A stretch of 64,000 nt of DNA from Monoplex corrugatus (lineage: Eukaryota > Mollusca > Gastropoda > Littorinimorpha > Ranellidae). Made by a program: the position numbers and the translations under genes. This document shows, one piece after another, positions 10,146-21,524 of this stretch. The notes below the pieces were generated by a model. It saw only the letters and a list, made by a program, of their open reading frames with translations, ran no database searches and had not been told where the DNA came from. Position 1 is the first letter of the stretch. The number at the start of each line of letters is the position of its first letter. The stretch is from the NCBI GenBank assembly GCA_030674185.1, contig JAPXFY010000031.1, positions 46,884,507 through 46,948,506 on the forward strand, given 5' to 3'.

Positions 10146-10890
10146 GTTCATCATCATCATCATCATCATGTGCCCTGTACCATGGCATTGGCGATCATGG
10201 CCCTCCATACGAATCTATCGCTTGTCACTGCAAGTACATCTTCCATCCTCTCTGTCCTCAGCCACCCTGTAAGTCCGTCAAACATTTTCTTCTTAGGTCT
10301 ACCTTGTGTTCTCTTTCCCTCCAGCTTTCCTGTTGTGACCAGGTACTCTAATTTTTCTTTACTCATAAAATGGCCTACAAATGTTGCCTGTCTTTTCCTA
10401 ATCTTCTTATTTTGCCTCCATCAAGGCTGTCTCGTTTGTTTTCTTTGCTGTCCATGGAACTCTCAATGTGGTTTCTTAGAAACCACATTTCGGTTGCCTC
10501 AGTCTTGTTCTGGCTTTGCGTGTTGACTATCCACGCCTCGCAACCATATAACAGTATCAGTTCTATATAGCATTCAAGAACTCTCTTCCTGATGTCAATT
10601 GATAGGCATTTGTTGTTAAGAATGCTTTTCATCTCTTGAATGCTGTTTTGGCTTGGCCAATTCTGCTGGCTATTTCTGATGTACATCTGCCGTCTGGTGA
10701 GATGACCGTTCCCAGATATTTAAACTTATCAAACTGTCTCAAGGTTGTGCCGTTTGCTGTTATTTTGCATTAGGGGATTTATTGTTTTTTGCTGATCACC
10801 ATTACTTCAGTCTTCTTGCTATTTAGCCCCCCCCCCTCCCCCCTTAATTTCTGCTTTCTATTTCTATTATATTCATAAGGTTTTGCAGGA
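10146..10890 (-). pseudogene. RTE-like LINE reverse transcriptase, C-terminal part (split by Penelope-like element)
   Basis: On the reverse strand: NSKKTEVMVISKK, FKYLGTVISPDG, then TSEIASRIGQAKTAF and YGCEAWIVNTQSQNKTEATEMWFLRNH, then the terminal GKLEGKRTQGRPKKKMFDGL and an ANAMVQGT-like end. The 3' end carries (CAT)7 at 10148-10168. Stops and frameshifts are frequent. It continues upstream at 12498-12765 once the Penelope-like insertion is removed. Confidence 0.85.
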
Positions 10891-12497
10891 TCCATGCTGA
10901 GAGTTTTCTTGTTTCAGCCATATAGGCGTTACTTAATTTTATGACCATTGTTTTTGAGAAATAATAATAGGCACAATCTTATTATAATTTACACATATAT
11001 CACGCCTAAACGAATATTATCCATCAAGGAATTTCACTTACTTTTTGTTAGGCCTGATCGGTTCAGCGAACCCTCGTCAGACTGGTGGGCAGAGGCTTGT
11101 TGTAGAACTATTCAGTTGTGAGAACACTTCTCACTATCCGTGTGTGACCCCATTCTGTTCATCAGTAGGTTGCTTGGGGCGTTGTGTATTTGGACTGCTT
11201 CACTGATTTGTCGGTCCAAAGCACTTTTATGTTTGCCTGTCACTGTCATCACAAACTCAGGTGTGTTTTCTTCATGTTTGTGTGTAGTATTAACATGTCT
11301 AGAGAGGACTGAGTTATTATCTTTGTTCTTATAGGCTGCCATGTGTTCTAACCCCCTACTGTAGCCATTACGGGCGGTCTCTCCATAGTAAACAGATTTA
11401 CATTTATCACACACTATTTGATATGTGATATTGTTTGCCCTGCATCCCCCCTTCTCACTCCCTGCACATACCATACAATTTTGTTGGTCATTACATTTTC
11501 TGTTGGGAAACGGGTGGGATCGCTGGAGGATGTTTTTGATTGACTTCCCTGATGTCTCTACTACTCTTATCTTTATGTTAGTTTTCTTGATTTCACATTC
11601 AAAGTCTTTCTTCAGTTTGGATTTTGGTGTTGGAGGGACAAAGACTACGCTCTCATATCCTCCTTTCTTATACCATTCCTGTTTATTCTTTCTCTTTTCC
11701 TCTCTCCTCTCTGCTCTCTTCCAACCTTTCGGCCTGTACATCGGCTGTTCCTCTTCTTCATCTTTGTTTCTGATCTTTTCATAAGCTGCCAGGGCAGATT
11801 TGACTATTTGGGTCTTAAACTTCTTGCTGTAGCCGCAGTACTGCATGCGCATCATAAATTTGTTAATGTGCCTGACTGTCATTTCCCACGGGAGCCTAGG
11901 ACTACATCTAAGTAGTATGCGCAGTACTTCTTGGGTTAATACAGTCCTTTTGGTACTTCTGGGCATGGCTGAATTGGCATGTATGACAGATTTGGTAGAT
12001 ACTTCCTTTGCGTAGTACTCATGCATTACTACCTTAACGTGCCTGTTGTCTTCTTTTTCAACTTCTTCAACCCACATTTTGATATCGAGAAGGGGGAGTT
12101 TATTGTCTTCATGCATGGATGGGTAGTCTATCTCTAGTTGGATCGACTTATGTATGTTATTGCCTATCTCTTTTAATAAGGAGATCCCTCTTTCCTCACT
12201 GTTCCTTGTTTCTCCTCTATCCTCCTCAATTATGAGTTCCTCCTCACCATCTTCGTTGAGGTATCTCAGTCCACTGTCTGGAGCTATCAGGATGACATTA
12301 ATATCGTCTACATATCGTTTGTACATCAGGACTCGGATCCCTAGTGTTCTTAGTTTGCCTAATATCTGCTTGTCCCACCAAACCATGAAAATCCCTGCCA
12401 GTTCACCCGTTAGTTCAAGTCCAATAGGGCCACCATTTGCTTATTTCTTGATGGTGTCATCGAACCTATATATGTGGTTCTTCATGATGTATTTTAT
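10891..12497 (-). mobile_element. Penelope-like element (PLE), 5'-truncated, with 11-bp target duplication
   Basis: Flanked by the direct repeat GTTTTGCAGGA at 10880-10890 and 12498-12508. Removing one repeat copy and the insert rejoins the RTE LINE at LLQN|LMNIIEIES. Contains the end of the reverse transcriptase, a linker, a GIY-YIG endonuclease and about 220 bp of 3' UTR with a hammerhead-like hairpin at 11056-11080. PLEs commonly make variable-length target duplications and 5' truncations, consistent with this copy. Confidence 0.85.
11112..12497 (-). pseudogene. PLE polyprotein fragment: RT C-terminus + GIY-YIG endonuclease
   Basis: From 12386 there are 424 open codons; the same frame continues upstream through a single TAA at 12441-12443 (probably CAA, Gln) to the insertion point. 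ANGGPIGLELTGELA precedes the KRYVDDINV catalytic box (~residue 25 from 12386). A charged linker follows, then cysteine pairs (CNDQQNCMVC) and the GIY-YIG core ITYQIVCDKCKSVYYGETAR (~320-340) with R…LEHM. The endonuclease would nick target DNA for priming. It could make most of a C-terminal protein but lacks the RT fingers. Confidence 0.88.
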
Positions 12498-12765
12498 GTT
12501 TTGCAGGAGCTTTTCATTTTCTGCAATTAGCACGGTATCATCTGCATAACGAATGTTTATCAATTTTCCTCTAGCCTCTATCCCAGGGCATTCTTCTAGG
12601 TTTCTCATGATGTTTTCGCTGTAAAGTGAAAACAAATCTGGTGACAGAACACAACCCTGCCTGACCCCTCTTTTGATATTTTGGAAAGAGCTTTTTTCGT
12701 TTGCTATTTTGATTGCTGCTGTTTGTTCCCAATACATAGTTCTGATTATTTTTATAGACTTTTTG
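12498..12765 (-). pseudogene. RTE-like LINE reverse transcriptase, palm fragment
   Basis: The reverse strand encodes IIRTMYWEQTAAIKIANEKS, then KRGVRQGCVLSPDLFSLYSE and LINIRYADDTVLIAENEKLL before the PLE insertion. The catalytic YADD is intact. This is the upstream half of the copy whose 3' half is at 10146-10890. Confidence 0.88.
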
Positions 12766-12769
12766 GTCT

Positions 12770-12822
12770 GTGGGGTTCGAACTCCCAAATGGTATTCCAT
12801 TGAACTGACCACTTCGCCACAT
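12770..12822 (-). repeat. tRNA-like promoter head (SINE fragment)
   Basis: The reverse strand holds an A-box-like GTGGTCAGTTCAATGGA and a B-box-like AGTTCGAACCCC 30 bp further on, spacing typical of RNA polymerase III internal promoters. It abuts the LINE directly, so only the head of a tRNA-derived SINE seems present. A true tRNA is unlikely: no closed acceptor stem is visible. Confidence 0.45.
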
Positions 12823-12829
12823 TTGACTG

Positions 12830-13258
12830 ATAACTTTCACTGATTCAGTAAGGTCTGGGCTCTGTGTCTTATGTGCTAACAAGTACCAAAGTCCTGAGCT
12901 TGTGAATGGTGAGCGTGAGTAATGAAGTGTGCCGCAAGGCAAAAGCAGAGTTTAGCTAATGTGCAATGCTTGTTCCAAAACCGAAGATGGAGTTGTCGTC
13001 AAACACAAAGACAGCTTGCACAACCAACATCTTACCTCGCCAGCAAGATCCTCTTGATGCTTCCTAGCCTTACCTAGCAAATACCTAGCCATGCTCGCCG
13101 CTGGGAGGAATAAAGAAACGCTCCTACCTAACGTACCTCTCGAACATCTCACCTACACAGCGTGTAAAAAATGATCCTCTGGAGTGTGTGACAGAAAGCG
13201 AGCTTTTCTCCCCCTAAATGTAAACAGGAGAAACCACAAACCATTTTTCGTGGAATTC
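12830..13258. other. no gene recognised
   Basis: A reverse frame of 66 codons (12952-13152) is open but unrecognised. The segment around 13020-13100, 'ccagcaagatcctcttgatgcttcctagccttacctagcaaatacctagcc', has an internal quasi-repeat of 'cctagc'. Nothing firm. Confidence 0.3.
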
Positions 13259-13261
13259 TTA

Positions 13262-13335
13262 ATGTTATTGTTTGAAGCCCAGCCGACTGCACAGAGCCAT
13301 ATCAGGGTTGTAACCATTTCAAAACGTGCACAACG
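13262..13335 (-). repeat. dispersed repeat D1, terminal fragment
   Basis: 'attgtttgaagcccagccgactgcacagagccatatcagggttgtaacc' matches the same end of the copies at 4400, 13655 and 60482. Only about 75 bp is present. Confidence 0.6.
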
Positions 13336-13404
13336 TCTGGTTTGTGGAAAAAGTTAGTTATTTTTATGAAATCCAAAACAAGTGTGACTGCCCGCGTTCA
13401 AGCA

Positions 13405-13651
13405 AACAGGAACCAGAAAAAAACACGAAAGAAGAATATGAACGCGTATTTAATACAACAAAACAAGACAGGCGCAAATTTTCGGCCAACTAGCCTTAAC
13501 GCGTATTTAATACAACAAAACAAGATAGGCGCAAATTTTCGGCCAACTAGCCTTAACGCGTATTTAATAAAACAAAACAAGACAGGCGCTTGTTTTGTTA
13601 TATTAAATACGTGTTCATAGTCTTCTTTCGTGTTTTTTTCTGGTTCCTGTT
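13405..13651. repeat. foldback repeat with 63-bp arms enclosing a 57-bp tandem unit
   Basis: Arms 13405-13467 and 13589-13651 are inverted copies (about 60 of 63 positions). Between them a 57-bp unit is repeated about twice: GCGTATTTAATACAACA, then CAGGCGCAAATTTTCGG, then CCAACTAGCCTT. On the minus strand each unit carries GGCTAGTTGGCCGAAAA (13480-13495, 13537-13552), the stem II plus GAAA portion of the hammerhead-like motif seen at 25034. The arm sequence ('ctttcgtg-ttttt-ctggttcctg') recurs at 24400-24450 and 25190-25230. Confidence 0.7.
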
Positions 13652-13654
13652 ATT

Positions 13655-14022
13655 TTTGTTAAAAGCCCAGCTGACTGTATAGCACCATATCAGGCTGTAA
13701 CCATTTCAAAACATACACAATACTTCAACAGGAAAACAAAAAAGGAAAAGAAAATTAAGTACACATATCAATGCATTCGTGCACATAATCTAAGAAGATG
13801 CCCCTGGCGTTGACCACTCCGCCCAATATATCATACAGGGGATATAAAAAACAGACCTACATACAAATTTTAAAAAGGCAGAAAATGATAGGAAGAAATG
13901 ACAGAAAGCAAAGGTGGAATGAAGAAACAAAGGGAGTGACAGAAAAGAGGAAATGTCTAGTACAGAAATTCCAGAAGGTGGAGATACTAGGCATACCAAA
14001 AGAGCCCCTAGCATCCCCACGG
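13655..14022 (-). repeat. dispersed repeat D1, near full copy
   Basis: Same landmarks as the copy at 4400-4930: 'aaagcccagctgactgtatagc', 'aatacttcaacaggaaa', 'gatgcccctggcgttgacc', 'gtgacagaaaagaggaaatgtc', 'gcatccccacgggg'. Its end runs straight into the 35-bp satellite. Confidence 0.65.
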
Positions 14023-14023
14023 G

Positions 14024-15043
14024 GATTTCATGGAATTAATTACATCTATGCCCACAATCTTTTCATGGAATTAATTACATCTATGCCCACAATCTTTCAT
14101 GGAATTAATTACATCTATGCCCACAATCTTTTCATGGAATTAATTACATCTATGCCCACAATCTTTTCATGGAATTAATTACATCTATGCCCACAATCTT
14201 TTCATGGAATTAATTACATCTATGCCCACAATCTTTCATGGAATTAATTACATCTATGCCCACAATCTTTTCATGGAATTAATTACATCTATGCCCACAA
14301 TCTTTTCATGGAATTAATTACATCTATGCCCACAATCTTTTCATGGAATTAATTACATCTATGCCCACAATCTTTTCATGGAATTAATTACATCTATGCC
14401 CACAATCTTTTCATGGAATTAATTACATCTATGCCCACAATCTTTTCATGGAATTAATTACATCTATGCCCTTCAATCTTTTCATGGAATTAATTACATC
14501 TATGCCCACAATCTTTTCATGGAATTAATTACATCTATGCCCACAATCTTTTCATGGAATTAATTACATCTATGCCCACAATCTTTTCATGGAATTAATT
14601 ACATCTATGCCCACAATCTTTTCATGGAATTAATTACATCTATGCCCACAATCTTTTCATGGAATTAATTATATCTATGCCCACAATCTTTTCATGGAAT
14701 TAATTACATCTATGCCCACAATCTTTTCATGGAATTAATTACATCTATGCCCACAATCTTTTCATGGAATTAATTACATCTATGCCCACAATCTTTTCAT
14801 GGAATTAATTACATCTATGCCCTTCAATCTTTTCATGGAATTAATTACATCTATGCCCACAATCTTTTCATGGAATTAATTACATCTATGCCCACAATCT
14901 TTTCATGGAATTAATTACATCTATGCCCACAATCTTTTCATGGAATTAATTACATCTATGCCCACAATCTTTTCATGGAATTAATTACATCTATGCCCAC
15001 AATCTTTTCATGGAATTAATTACATCTATGCCCACAATCTTTC
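14024..15043. repeat. satellite, 35-bp unit, about 29 copies
   Basis: Unit CATGGAATTAATTACATC + TATGCCCACAATCTTTT, nearly homogeneous. A few monomers lack one T (34 bp). Two monomers with CCCTTCAATC instead of CCCACAATC lie 351 bp apart (14471, 14822), i.e. ten units plus the extra base. Confidence 0.97.
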
Positions 15044-15224
15044 ACACATGAAACACACACACAGCGACAAAAATCTTTACATGTATTTCGTAAAGGAATC
15101 TAATATCTATTGCTGATGTCTAGTGTTAGTAGCAAAATATGTATATGTATATCACACAAACAAAAGCCATGTTAAAGAGTAACAAATCTTTCAGCACAAG
15201 AAAACAAGTGACAATACACATTGC

Positions 15225-15340
15225 TGATCAATGTATAATCAACATCCCATTGCTGATCAATGTACAATCAACATACCATTGCTGATCAATGTACAATCAA
15301 CATACCATTGCTGATCAATGTACAATCAACATACCACTCC
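15225..15340. repeat. tandem repeat, 29-bp unit, four copies
   Basis: Unit CATTGCTGATCAATG + TACAATCAACATAC; the first part is a near palindrome (CATTG…CAATG). Confidence 0.92.
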
Positions 15341-15401
15341 CAGTCTGCAGCAGACAACACTTTTCCCCAAACGTGGTAAAATATGTCTACCATGAAAAAC
15401 T

Positions 15402-15550
15402 TTAACCCTTTGATTCCCTCTCCCTATCTACCAGCTTTCTGAACCATCAGCCATGATAGCAAACACAGCAGAAAGGTGATGGCCAGGGTAAGGAAATGAA
15501 AGGGTTAAGTTTTCACTGCTGGCGGATGGGTCAGTGGGTGAAAGAGTTAA
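15402..15550. mobile_element. TTAA-flanked foldback MITE, copy 1 (diverged)
   Basis: Starts TTAACCCTTTGATTCCCTC and ends GGTGAAAGAGTTAA, with 'gaaatgaaagggttaagttttc' inside marking a nested arm. The centre no longer pairs well. One of nine near-complete copies of the family in the window (see 27627-27923 for the full structure). Confidence 0.75.
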
Positions 15551-15635
15551 GCATAGATTACAATGAATGGAATCAAACACAGATTACAACTGAAGTATAA
15601 TCATTTCACTGAGAACTTAGTCTCGTGTTGTGTGT

Positions 15636-16003
15636 AACGTGGAACACAGTTTCAAAACCAGTGATAAAAACAAATCTCACAGACTCATTGCATGCAAAAT
15701 CGAGTACAAAAACGCCAGCGTTAAATACTGAACGCCTTTTAAGCTAGTTAAAATAGTAGGTGTATACATAAACTTTATATACTGCACAATTTTCACTGTG
15801 GTTTTATCTTATTTCAAAACTCCCTCTCCTCTTCTGTAATGGTGAACACAGTTTCAAAACAAGCGGTACAAACCCATCTCACAGAGTCGTTGCAGGCAAA
15901 TATGAGCACAAAAACATGTGTTGACAACTGAACGTCTTTTACACTAGATGTCATGACAGACGTCAACATACACTTTACATACTGCATGTTATTTAACAGT
16001 GGT
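15636..16003. repeat. old tandem duplication, period ~198 bp
   Basis: 'gaacacagtttcaaaac-ag…aatctcacagactcattgca…actgaacg-cttttaa…ata-actttata-actgca' at 15636-15805 is repeated diverged at 15834-16003. About 75% identity by eye. Confidence 0.7.
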
Positions 16004-16224
16004 TAGTGATCAAAAGTCGACACAACAAATGAAACAATCCACTTTATACATGACAAAAAATTCGGGCCTTCCAGAAACCAACATCAACTGGCTATACCTC
16101 CTTTTAGGGGACTGTATTTCTGCAGTATCCACTTTAAAAAAAATCGAGGACAAAAAGATAGGCATATAGTGACATACTATGAATTTTCATCTCTGTTTTG
16201 CATCTGACCTGTGGATAGTTTTTG

Positions 16225-16385
16225 TGTGAATTCAAATATCCTTTCCCAAACACTTGTAACATTTAAGAATTCAAATATCTTTTCTGAAATACTTTTAACA
16301 TTTAAGATTTTAAATATCTTTTCTGAAATACTTTTAACATTTAAGAATTTAAATATCCTTTCTAAGACACTCGTAACATCGAAGC
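16225..16385. repeat. tandem repeat, 39-bp unit, about four copies
   Basis: Unit AACATTTAAGATTTTAAATA + TCTTTTCTGAAATACTTTT. 39 is a multiple of 3, so the reverse frame repeats the peptide ISEKIFKILNVKS. Confidence 0.9.
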
Positions 16386-16499
16386 ATTCACGTCTCACCA
16401 TATGCTTGAAATACCCACTGGGCAAAAATCCCTACACACATACCTGAAATCCGTTCATCTTGGTGGTTTCCACCACATTTTTGTCTGTCGATATGTATT

Positions 16500-17942
16500 C
16501 ACATTTTTAGAAGTAGTTGCTGGTTAGTAAGCTAGTCAAGTGGTATTTTTAATGTCATATGTACCTATAATGTCTAATAGGGCCACTAGTTTTAGAAGTA
16601 GTTGCTGGTTAGTAAGCTAGTCAAGTGTGGTCATTTTTAATGTCATATGTACCTATAATGTCTAATAGGGCCTATAGTTTTAGAAGTAGCTGCTGGTTAG
16701 TAAGCTAGTTAGGTGAGGTCATTTTTACTGCCATATGTACCTACAGTGTCTAATGGGTTCACTAGTTTTAGAAGTAGTTGCTGGTTAGTAAGCTAGTTAG
16801 GTGAGGTCATTTTTACTGCCATATGTACCTATAGTGTCTAATGGGGTCACTAGTTTTAGAAGTAGTTGCTGGTTAGTAAGCTAGTCAAGTGGTCATTTTT
16901 ACTGCCATATGTACCTATAGTGTCTAATAGGGCCACTAGTTTTAGAAGTAGTTGCTGGTTAGTAAGCTAGTCAAGTGTGGTCATTTTTAATGCCATATGT
17001 ACCTACAGTGTCTAATAGGGCCACTAGTTTTAGAAGTAGCTGCTGGTTAGTAAGCTAGTCAAGTGGTCATTTTTACTGCCATATGTACCTATAGTGTCTA
17101 ATGGGGCCACTAGTTTTAGAAGTAATTGCTGGTTAGTAAGCTAGTCAAGTGGTCATTTTTACTGCCATATGTACCTATAGTGTCTAATGGGGCCACTAGT
17201 TTTAGAAGTAGTTGCTGGTTAGTAAGCTAGTCAAGTGGTCATTTTTACTGCCATATGTACCTATAGTGTCTAATGGGGTCACTAGTTTTAGAAGTAGTTG
17301 CTGGTTAGTAAGCTAGTCAAGTGGTCATTTTTACTGCCATATGTACCTATAGTGTCTAATGGGGTCACTAGTTTTAGAAGTAGTTGCTGGTTAGTAAGCT
17401 AGTCAAGTGGTCATTTTTACTGCCATATGTACCTATAGTGTCTAATAGGGCCACTAGTTTTAGAAGTAGCTGCTGGTTAGTAAGCTAGTCAAGTGGTCAT
17501 TTTTACTGCCATATGTACCTATAGTGTCTAATGGGGCCACTAGTTTTAGAAGTAGTTGCTGGTTAGTAAGCTAGTCAAGTGGTCATTTTTACTGCCATAT
17601 GTACCTATAGTGTCTAATGGGGTCACTAGTTTTAGAAGTAGCTGCTGGTTAGTAAGCTAGTCAAGTGGTCATTTTTACTGCCATATGTACCTATAGTGTC
17701 TAATGGGGTCACTAGTTTTAGAAGTAGCTGCTGGTTAGTAAGCTAGTTAGGTGAGGTCATTTTTACTGCCATATGTACCTATAGTGTCTAATGGGGTCAC
17801 TAGTTTTAGAAGTAGTTGCTGGTTAGTAAGCTAGTCAAGTGGTCATTTTTACTGCCATATGTACCTATAGTGTCTAATAGGGCCACTAGTTTTAGAAGTA
17901 GTTGCTGGTTAGTCAGCTAGTTAGGTGAGGTCATTTTTACCA
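16500..17942. repeat. satellite, 86-bp unit, about 16-17 copies
   Basis: Unit begins AGTTTTAGAAGTAGTTGCTG and includes GTTAGTAAGCTAGTCAAGTG and CTGCCATATGTACCTATAGT. Variants alternate 'tcaagtgg'/'ttaggtgagg' and 'agggccac'/'ggggtcac'. Confidence 0.97.
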
Positions 17943-17980
17943 TTGTATATATTTGAATTACTATTTGCATTATTTCCTTT

Positions 17981-18007
17981 CCCCCCCCCCCCCCCCCCCC
18001 CCCCCCC
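17981..18007. repeat. poly(C) tract, 27 bp
   Basis: Uninterrupted C27 at the junction between two unrelated satellites. Confidence 0.98.
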
Positions 18008-18019
18008 AGTTCAGCAACA

Positions 18020-19895
18020 TCGAGAAGGGAGCATCGTCTGATCACTAGGACTACCATCTTCTGTGTAGACAGCAAGTGATCCTGATTACACTCTACACTG
18101 ACCATAACTGACACATACAGGATTGATAGCGTCATATGTCTTTTGATAGATCACCATCTTTTGTGTAGACAGCAAGTGATCCTGATGACGCTCCACACTG
18201 ACCATAACTGACACATACAGGATTGATAGCGTCATATGTCTTTTGATAGATCACCATCTTTTGTACAGACAGCAAGTGATCCTGATTACACTCTACACTG
18301 ACCATAACTGACACATACAGGATTGATAGCGTCATATCTCTCCTAACAGATCACCATCTTCTGTGTAGACAGCAAGTGATCCTGATGACGCTCCACACTG
18401 GCCATAACTGACACATACAGGATTGATAGCGTCATATCTCTTTTGACAGATCACCATCTTTTGTGTAAACAGACAGCAAGTGGTCCTGATGACGCTCCAC
18501 ACTGACCATAACTGACACATACAGGATTGATAGCGTCATATCTCTTTTGATAGATCACCATCTTTTGTGTAGACAGCAAGTGATCCTGATGACGCTCCAC
18601 ACTGACCATAACTGACACATACAGGATTGATAGCGTCATATCTCTTTTGATAGATCACCATCTTTTGTGTAGACAGCAAGTGATCCTGATGACGCTCCAC
18701 ACTGACCATAACTGACACATACAGGACTGATAGCGTCATATCTCTTTTGATAGAACACCATCTTTTGTGTAGACAGCAAGTGGTCCTGATGACGCTCCAC
18801 ACTGACCATAACTGACACATACAGGATTGATAGCGTCATATCTCTTTTGATAGATCACCATCTTCTGTGTAGACAGCAAGTGGTCCTGATGACGCTCCAC
18901 ACTGACCATAACTGACACATACAGGATTGATAGCGTCATATCTCTTTTGATAGATCACCATCTTCTGTGTAGACAGCAAGTGATCCTGATGACGCTCCAC
19001 ACTGACCATAACTGACACATACAGGATTGATAGCGTCATATCTCTTTTGACAGATCACCATCTTTTGTGTAGACAGACAGACAGACAGCAAGTGGTCCTG
19101 ATGACGCTCCACACTGGCCATAACTGACACATACAGGACTGTTAGCGTCATATCTCTTTTGATAGATCACCATCTTTTGTGTAAACAGGCAGCAAGTGAT
19201 CCTGATGACGCTCCACACTGACCATAACTGACACATACAGGATTGATAGCGTCATATCTCTTCTGACAGCTCACCATCTTTTGTGTAGACAGACAGACAG
19301 ACAGCAAGTGATCCTGATGACGCTCCACACTGGCCATAACTGACACATACAGGATTGATAGCGTCATATCTCTTCTGACAGCTCACCATCTTTTGTGTAG
19401 ACAGACAGCAAGTGGTCCTGATGACGCTCCACACTGACCATAACTGACACATACAGGATTGATAGCGTCATATCTCTTTTGATAGATCACCATCTTTTGT
19501 GTAAACAGACAGCAAGTGATCCTGATGACGCTCCACACTGACCATTACTGACACATACAGGATTGATAGCGTCATATCTCTTCTGACAGATCACCATCTT
19601 TTGTGTAAACAGACAGCAAGTGATCCTGATGACGCTCCACACTGACCATAACTGACACATACAGGACTGATAGCGTCATATCTCTTCAAACAGCTCACCA
19701 TCTTCTGTGTAGACAGCAAGTGGTCCTGATGACGCTCCACACTGACCATAACTGACACATACAGGATTGATAGCGTCATAGATCACCATCTTCTGTGTAG
19801 ACAGCAAGTGGTCCTGATGACGCTCCACACTGGCCATAACTGACACATACAGGACTGATAGCGTCATATCTCTTTTGATAGATCACCATCTTCTG
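18020..19895. repeat. satellite, 100-bp unit, about 19 copies
   Basis: Unit includes GATCACCATCTTTTGTGTAG, CAAGTGATCCTGATGACGCT, CCATAACTGACACATACAGG and ATTGATAGCGTCATATCTCT. Length varies mainly through an ACAG microrepeat (1-4 copies of 'acagacag'). The reverse frames are open but shift each unit, so no protein is implied. Confidence 0.97.
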
Positions 19896-20225
19896 TCTCA
19901 CTGACTTTCATTTTTCCAACATATTTCACATTAAGCCCTTTCCTCTTCTCTTTCATTTTGTTATATTCCACTTTATTTTATATTATTTCGCCAATTTATA
20001 GTCAAAATCAGTTTCACAAAAATGTAGTTTGTCATGAGATGCTTACTGTATGTTTACATGAAAAGCGTGTATAATTAATTATGACACTGCCAGGCTGGTA
20101 ACAGAGATAATTATATCGATATGCTCCACTAGTCTTATGCCAGTAACAAAGCTTAAACATTAACAGCAAAATGTTCTGTTTCAAAACAATAGTCAGGACA
20201 GCCATCTTGAGCAAACAAGACAATC

Positions 20226-20385
20226 CTGAGAGAAGAAAACACATGGACTTCCATCTGTCTCTATCTCTCGTTGCCCTTAGCATCTCCCCACCCTCCTCGT
20301 CCCCAGCCACTCTGCAAGTCCATCCAGCACTGTCTACCTGGTGCTCTTTCCCTCCAGCTTTCTTGTTGTGACCAGGTGCTCCAAG
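20226..20385 (-). pseudogene. RTE-like LINE 3' fragment, minus strand
   Basis: 'gacttccatctgtctc…cctccagctttcttgttgtgaccagg' is the reverse complement of the GKLEGKR…WKSM region of the family. It lies head to head with the plus-strand fragment starting at 20393. Both cover the same LINE segment, so they are two insertions and not one twin-primed inversion. Confidence 0.75.
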
Positions 20386-20392
20386 AACATTA

Positions 20393-20640
20393 CTGAAGAA
20401 GATTAGGAAAAAAAACTGGCATTTACTGGGCATTTTATCAGGCAAGAAAAACCTGAACACCTAGCCACAACGGAAAAGCTAGAGGGAAAAAGAGCACCAG
20501 GTAGACCCAGTGAGAAAATATTAGTTTCCCACAGTGGATGGGGACTACGAGGTAGGAGATATACTTGCAGCGACAAAAGACAGATTTGTATGGGGGACCA
20601 TGATCGTCAACGCCATGTGCCAAGGCATATGATGATGATT
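20393..20640 (+). pseudogene. RTE-like LINE 3' fragment, plus strand
   Basis: Reads through 'ggcattttatcaggcaag', 'cacaacggaaaagctagag', 'gcaccaggtagaccc' and 'atgatcgtcaacgccatg', ending in an ATGATGATG tail, the family's normal 3' end. Confidence 0.8.
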
Positions 20641-20860
20641 AAGCAAGACAGCAGACATATTTGTATGGAGGACCATGATCGTCAACACTATGAGGCATGG
20701 CATATGATGATGATGATCAAGCAAGGCAGCAGACCCTTAACTTCGCTAAAATTTAATAAATGAAATATGCCCATGACAACAAAAAGCATAAACACAAACA
20801 GCAAAACGTTCGGTTTCAAAACACTAGTCAAAACAGCAGGCCACAAGCTTTGCTAAAGTT
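20640..20860. repeat. duplicated LINE tail and flank
   Basis: The LINE end 'atttgtatgg-ggaccatgatcgtcaac' is repeated at 20658-20705. The flanking words 'aacagcaaaa-gttc-gtttcaaaac' at 20160-20190 recur at 20798-20830, so LINE tail and flank were duplicated locally. Confidence 0.65.
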
Positions 20861-21066
20861 ACGTAAACGAGAAAAAAAAAACGGCTACATCATCATAAAC
20901 CATTTATTGTCAGCTTAACATAAAAAGCTGTACCGACAAAAATTAGTACTAGCACCTGAAAGTTGTGTAATATATTAAAGAAAACAATTTTGCAGCTAAT
21001 GCACTCTCCTATAATGACACATATGTATGCACATGCCAGAAAAATAAAACATTTAGAGCACAAAAG

Positions 21067-21424
21067 TACAGCATGTATAACTGCAGGACACAGCATGTAT
21101 GACTGCAGGACACAGCATGTATAACTGCAGGACACATCATGTATAACTGCAGGACACAGCATGTATAACTGCAGGACACAGCATGTATAACTGCAGGACA
21201 CAGCATGTATAACTGCAGGACACAGCATGTATAACTGCAGGACACAGCATGTATAACTGCAGGACACAGCATGTATAACTGCAGGACACAGCATGTATAA
21301 CTGCAGGACACAGCATGCATGACTGCAGGACACAGCATGTATGACTGCAGGACACAGCATGTATAACTGCAGGACACAGCATGCATGACTGCAGGACACA
21401 GCATGTATGACTGCAGGACACAGC
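21067..21424. repeat. satellite, 22-bp unit, about 16 copies
   Basis: Unit GCATGTATAACTGCAGGACACA, variants TGTATGAC and TGCATGAC. CTGCAG recurs every 22 bp. Reverse frames give a VLQ/CPAV peptide ladder of no likely meaning. Confidence 0.97.
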
Positions 21425-21524
21425 AAGACCAATCAAACTGACACGCCATGGAAATGATGGAAAGCAAACTCATCCCTCGTTTAGAGATAAAAACATTTTC
21501 CAAGATGAAAAAATACAATCTGAA

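Noticed and set aside
14024..15043. CRISPR-like regular repeats (35 bp)
   Set aside because: Head-to-tail monomers with no unique spacers, in a eukaryotic context; a satellite.
18020..19895. Long run of overlapping reverse-strand open frames (YVSVMVSVERHQDHLLS…)
   Set aside because: They come from a 100-bp satellite; the frame shifts each unit and no start, splice or codon signal supports protein coding.
20226..20640. Twin-priming inversion of one LINE insertion
   Set aside because: The two opposed fragments cover the same part of the LINE, whereas twin priming gives adjacent, non-overlapping parts.
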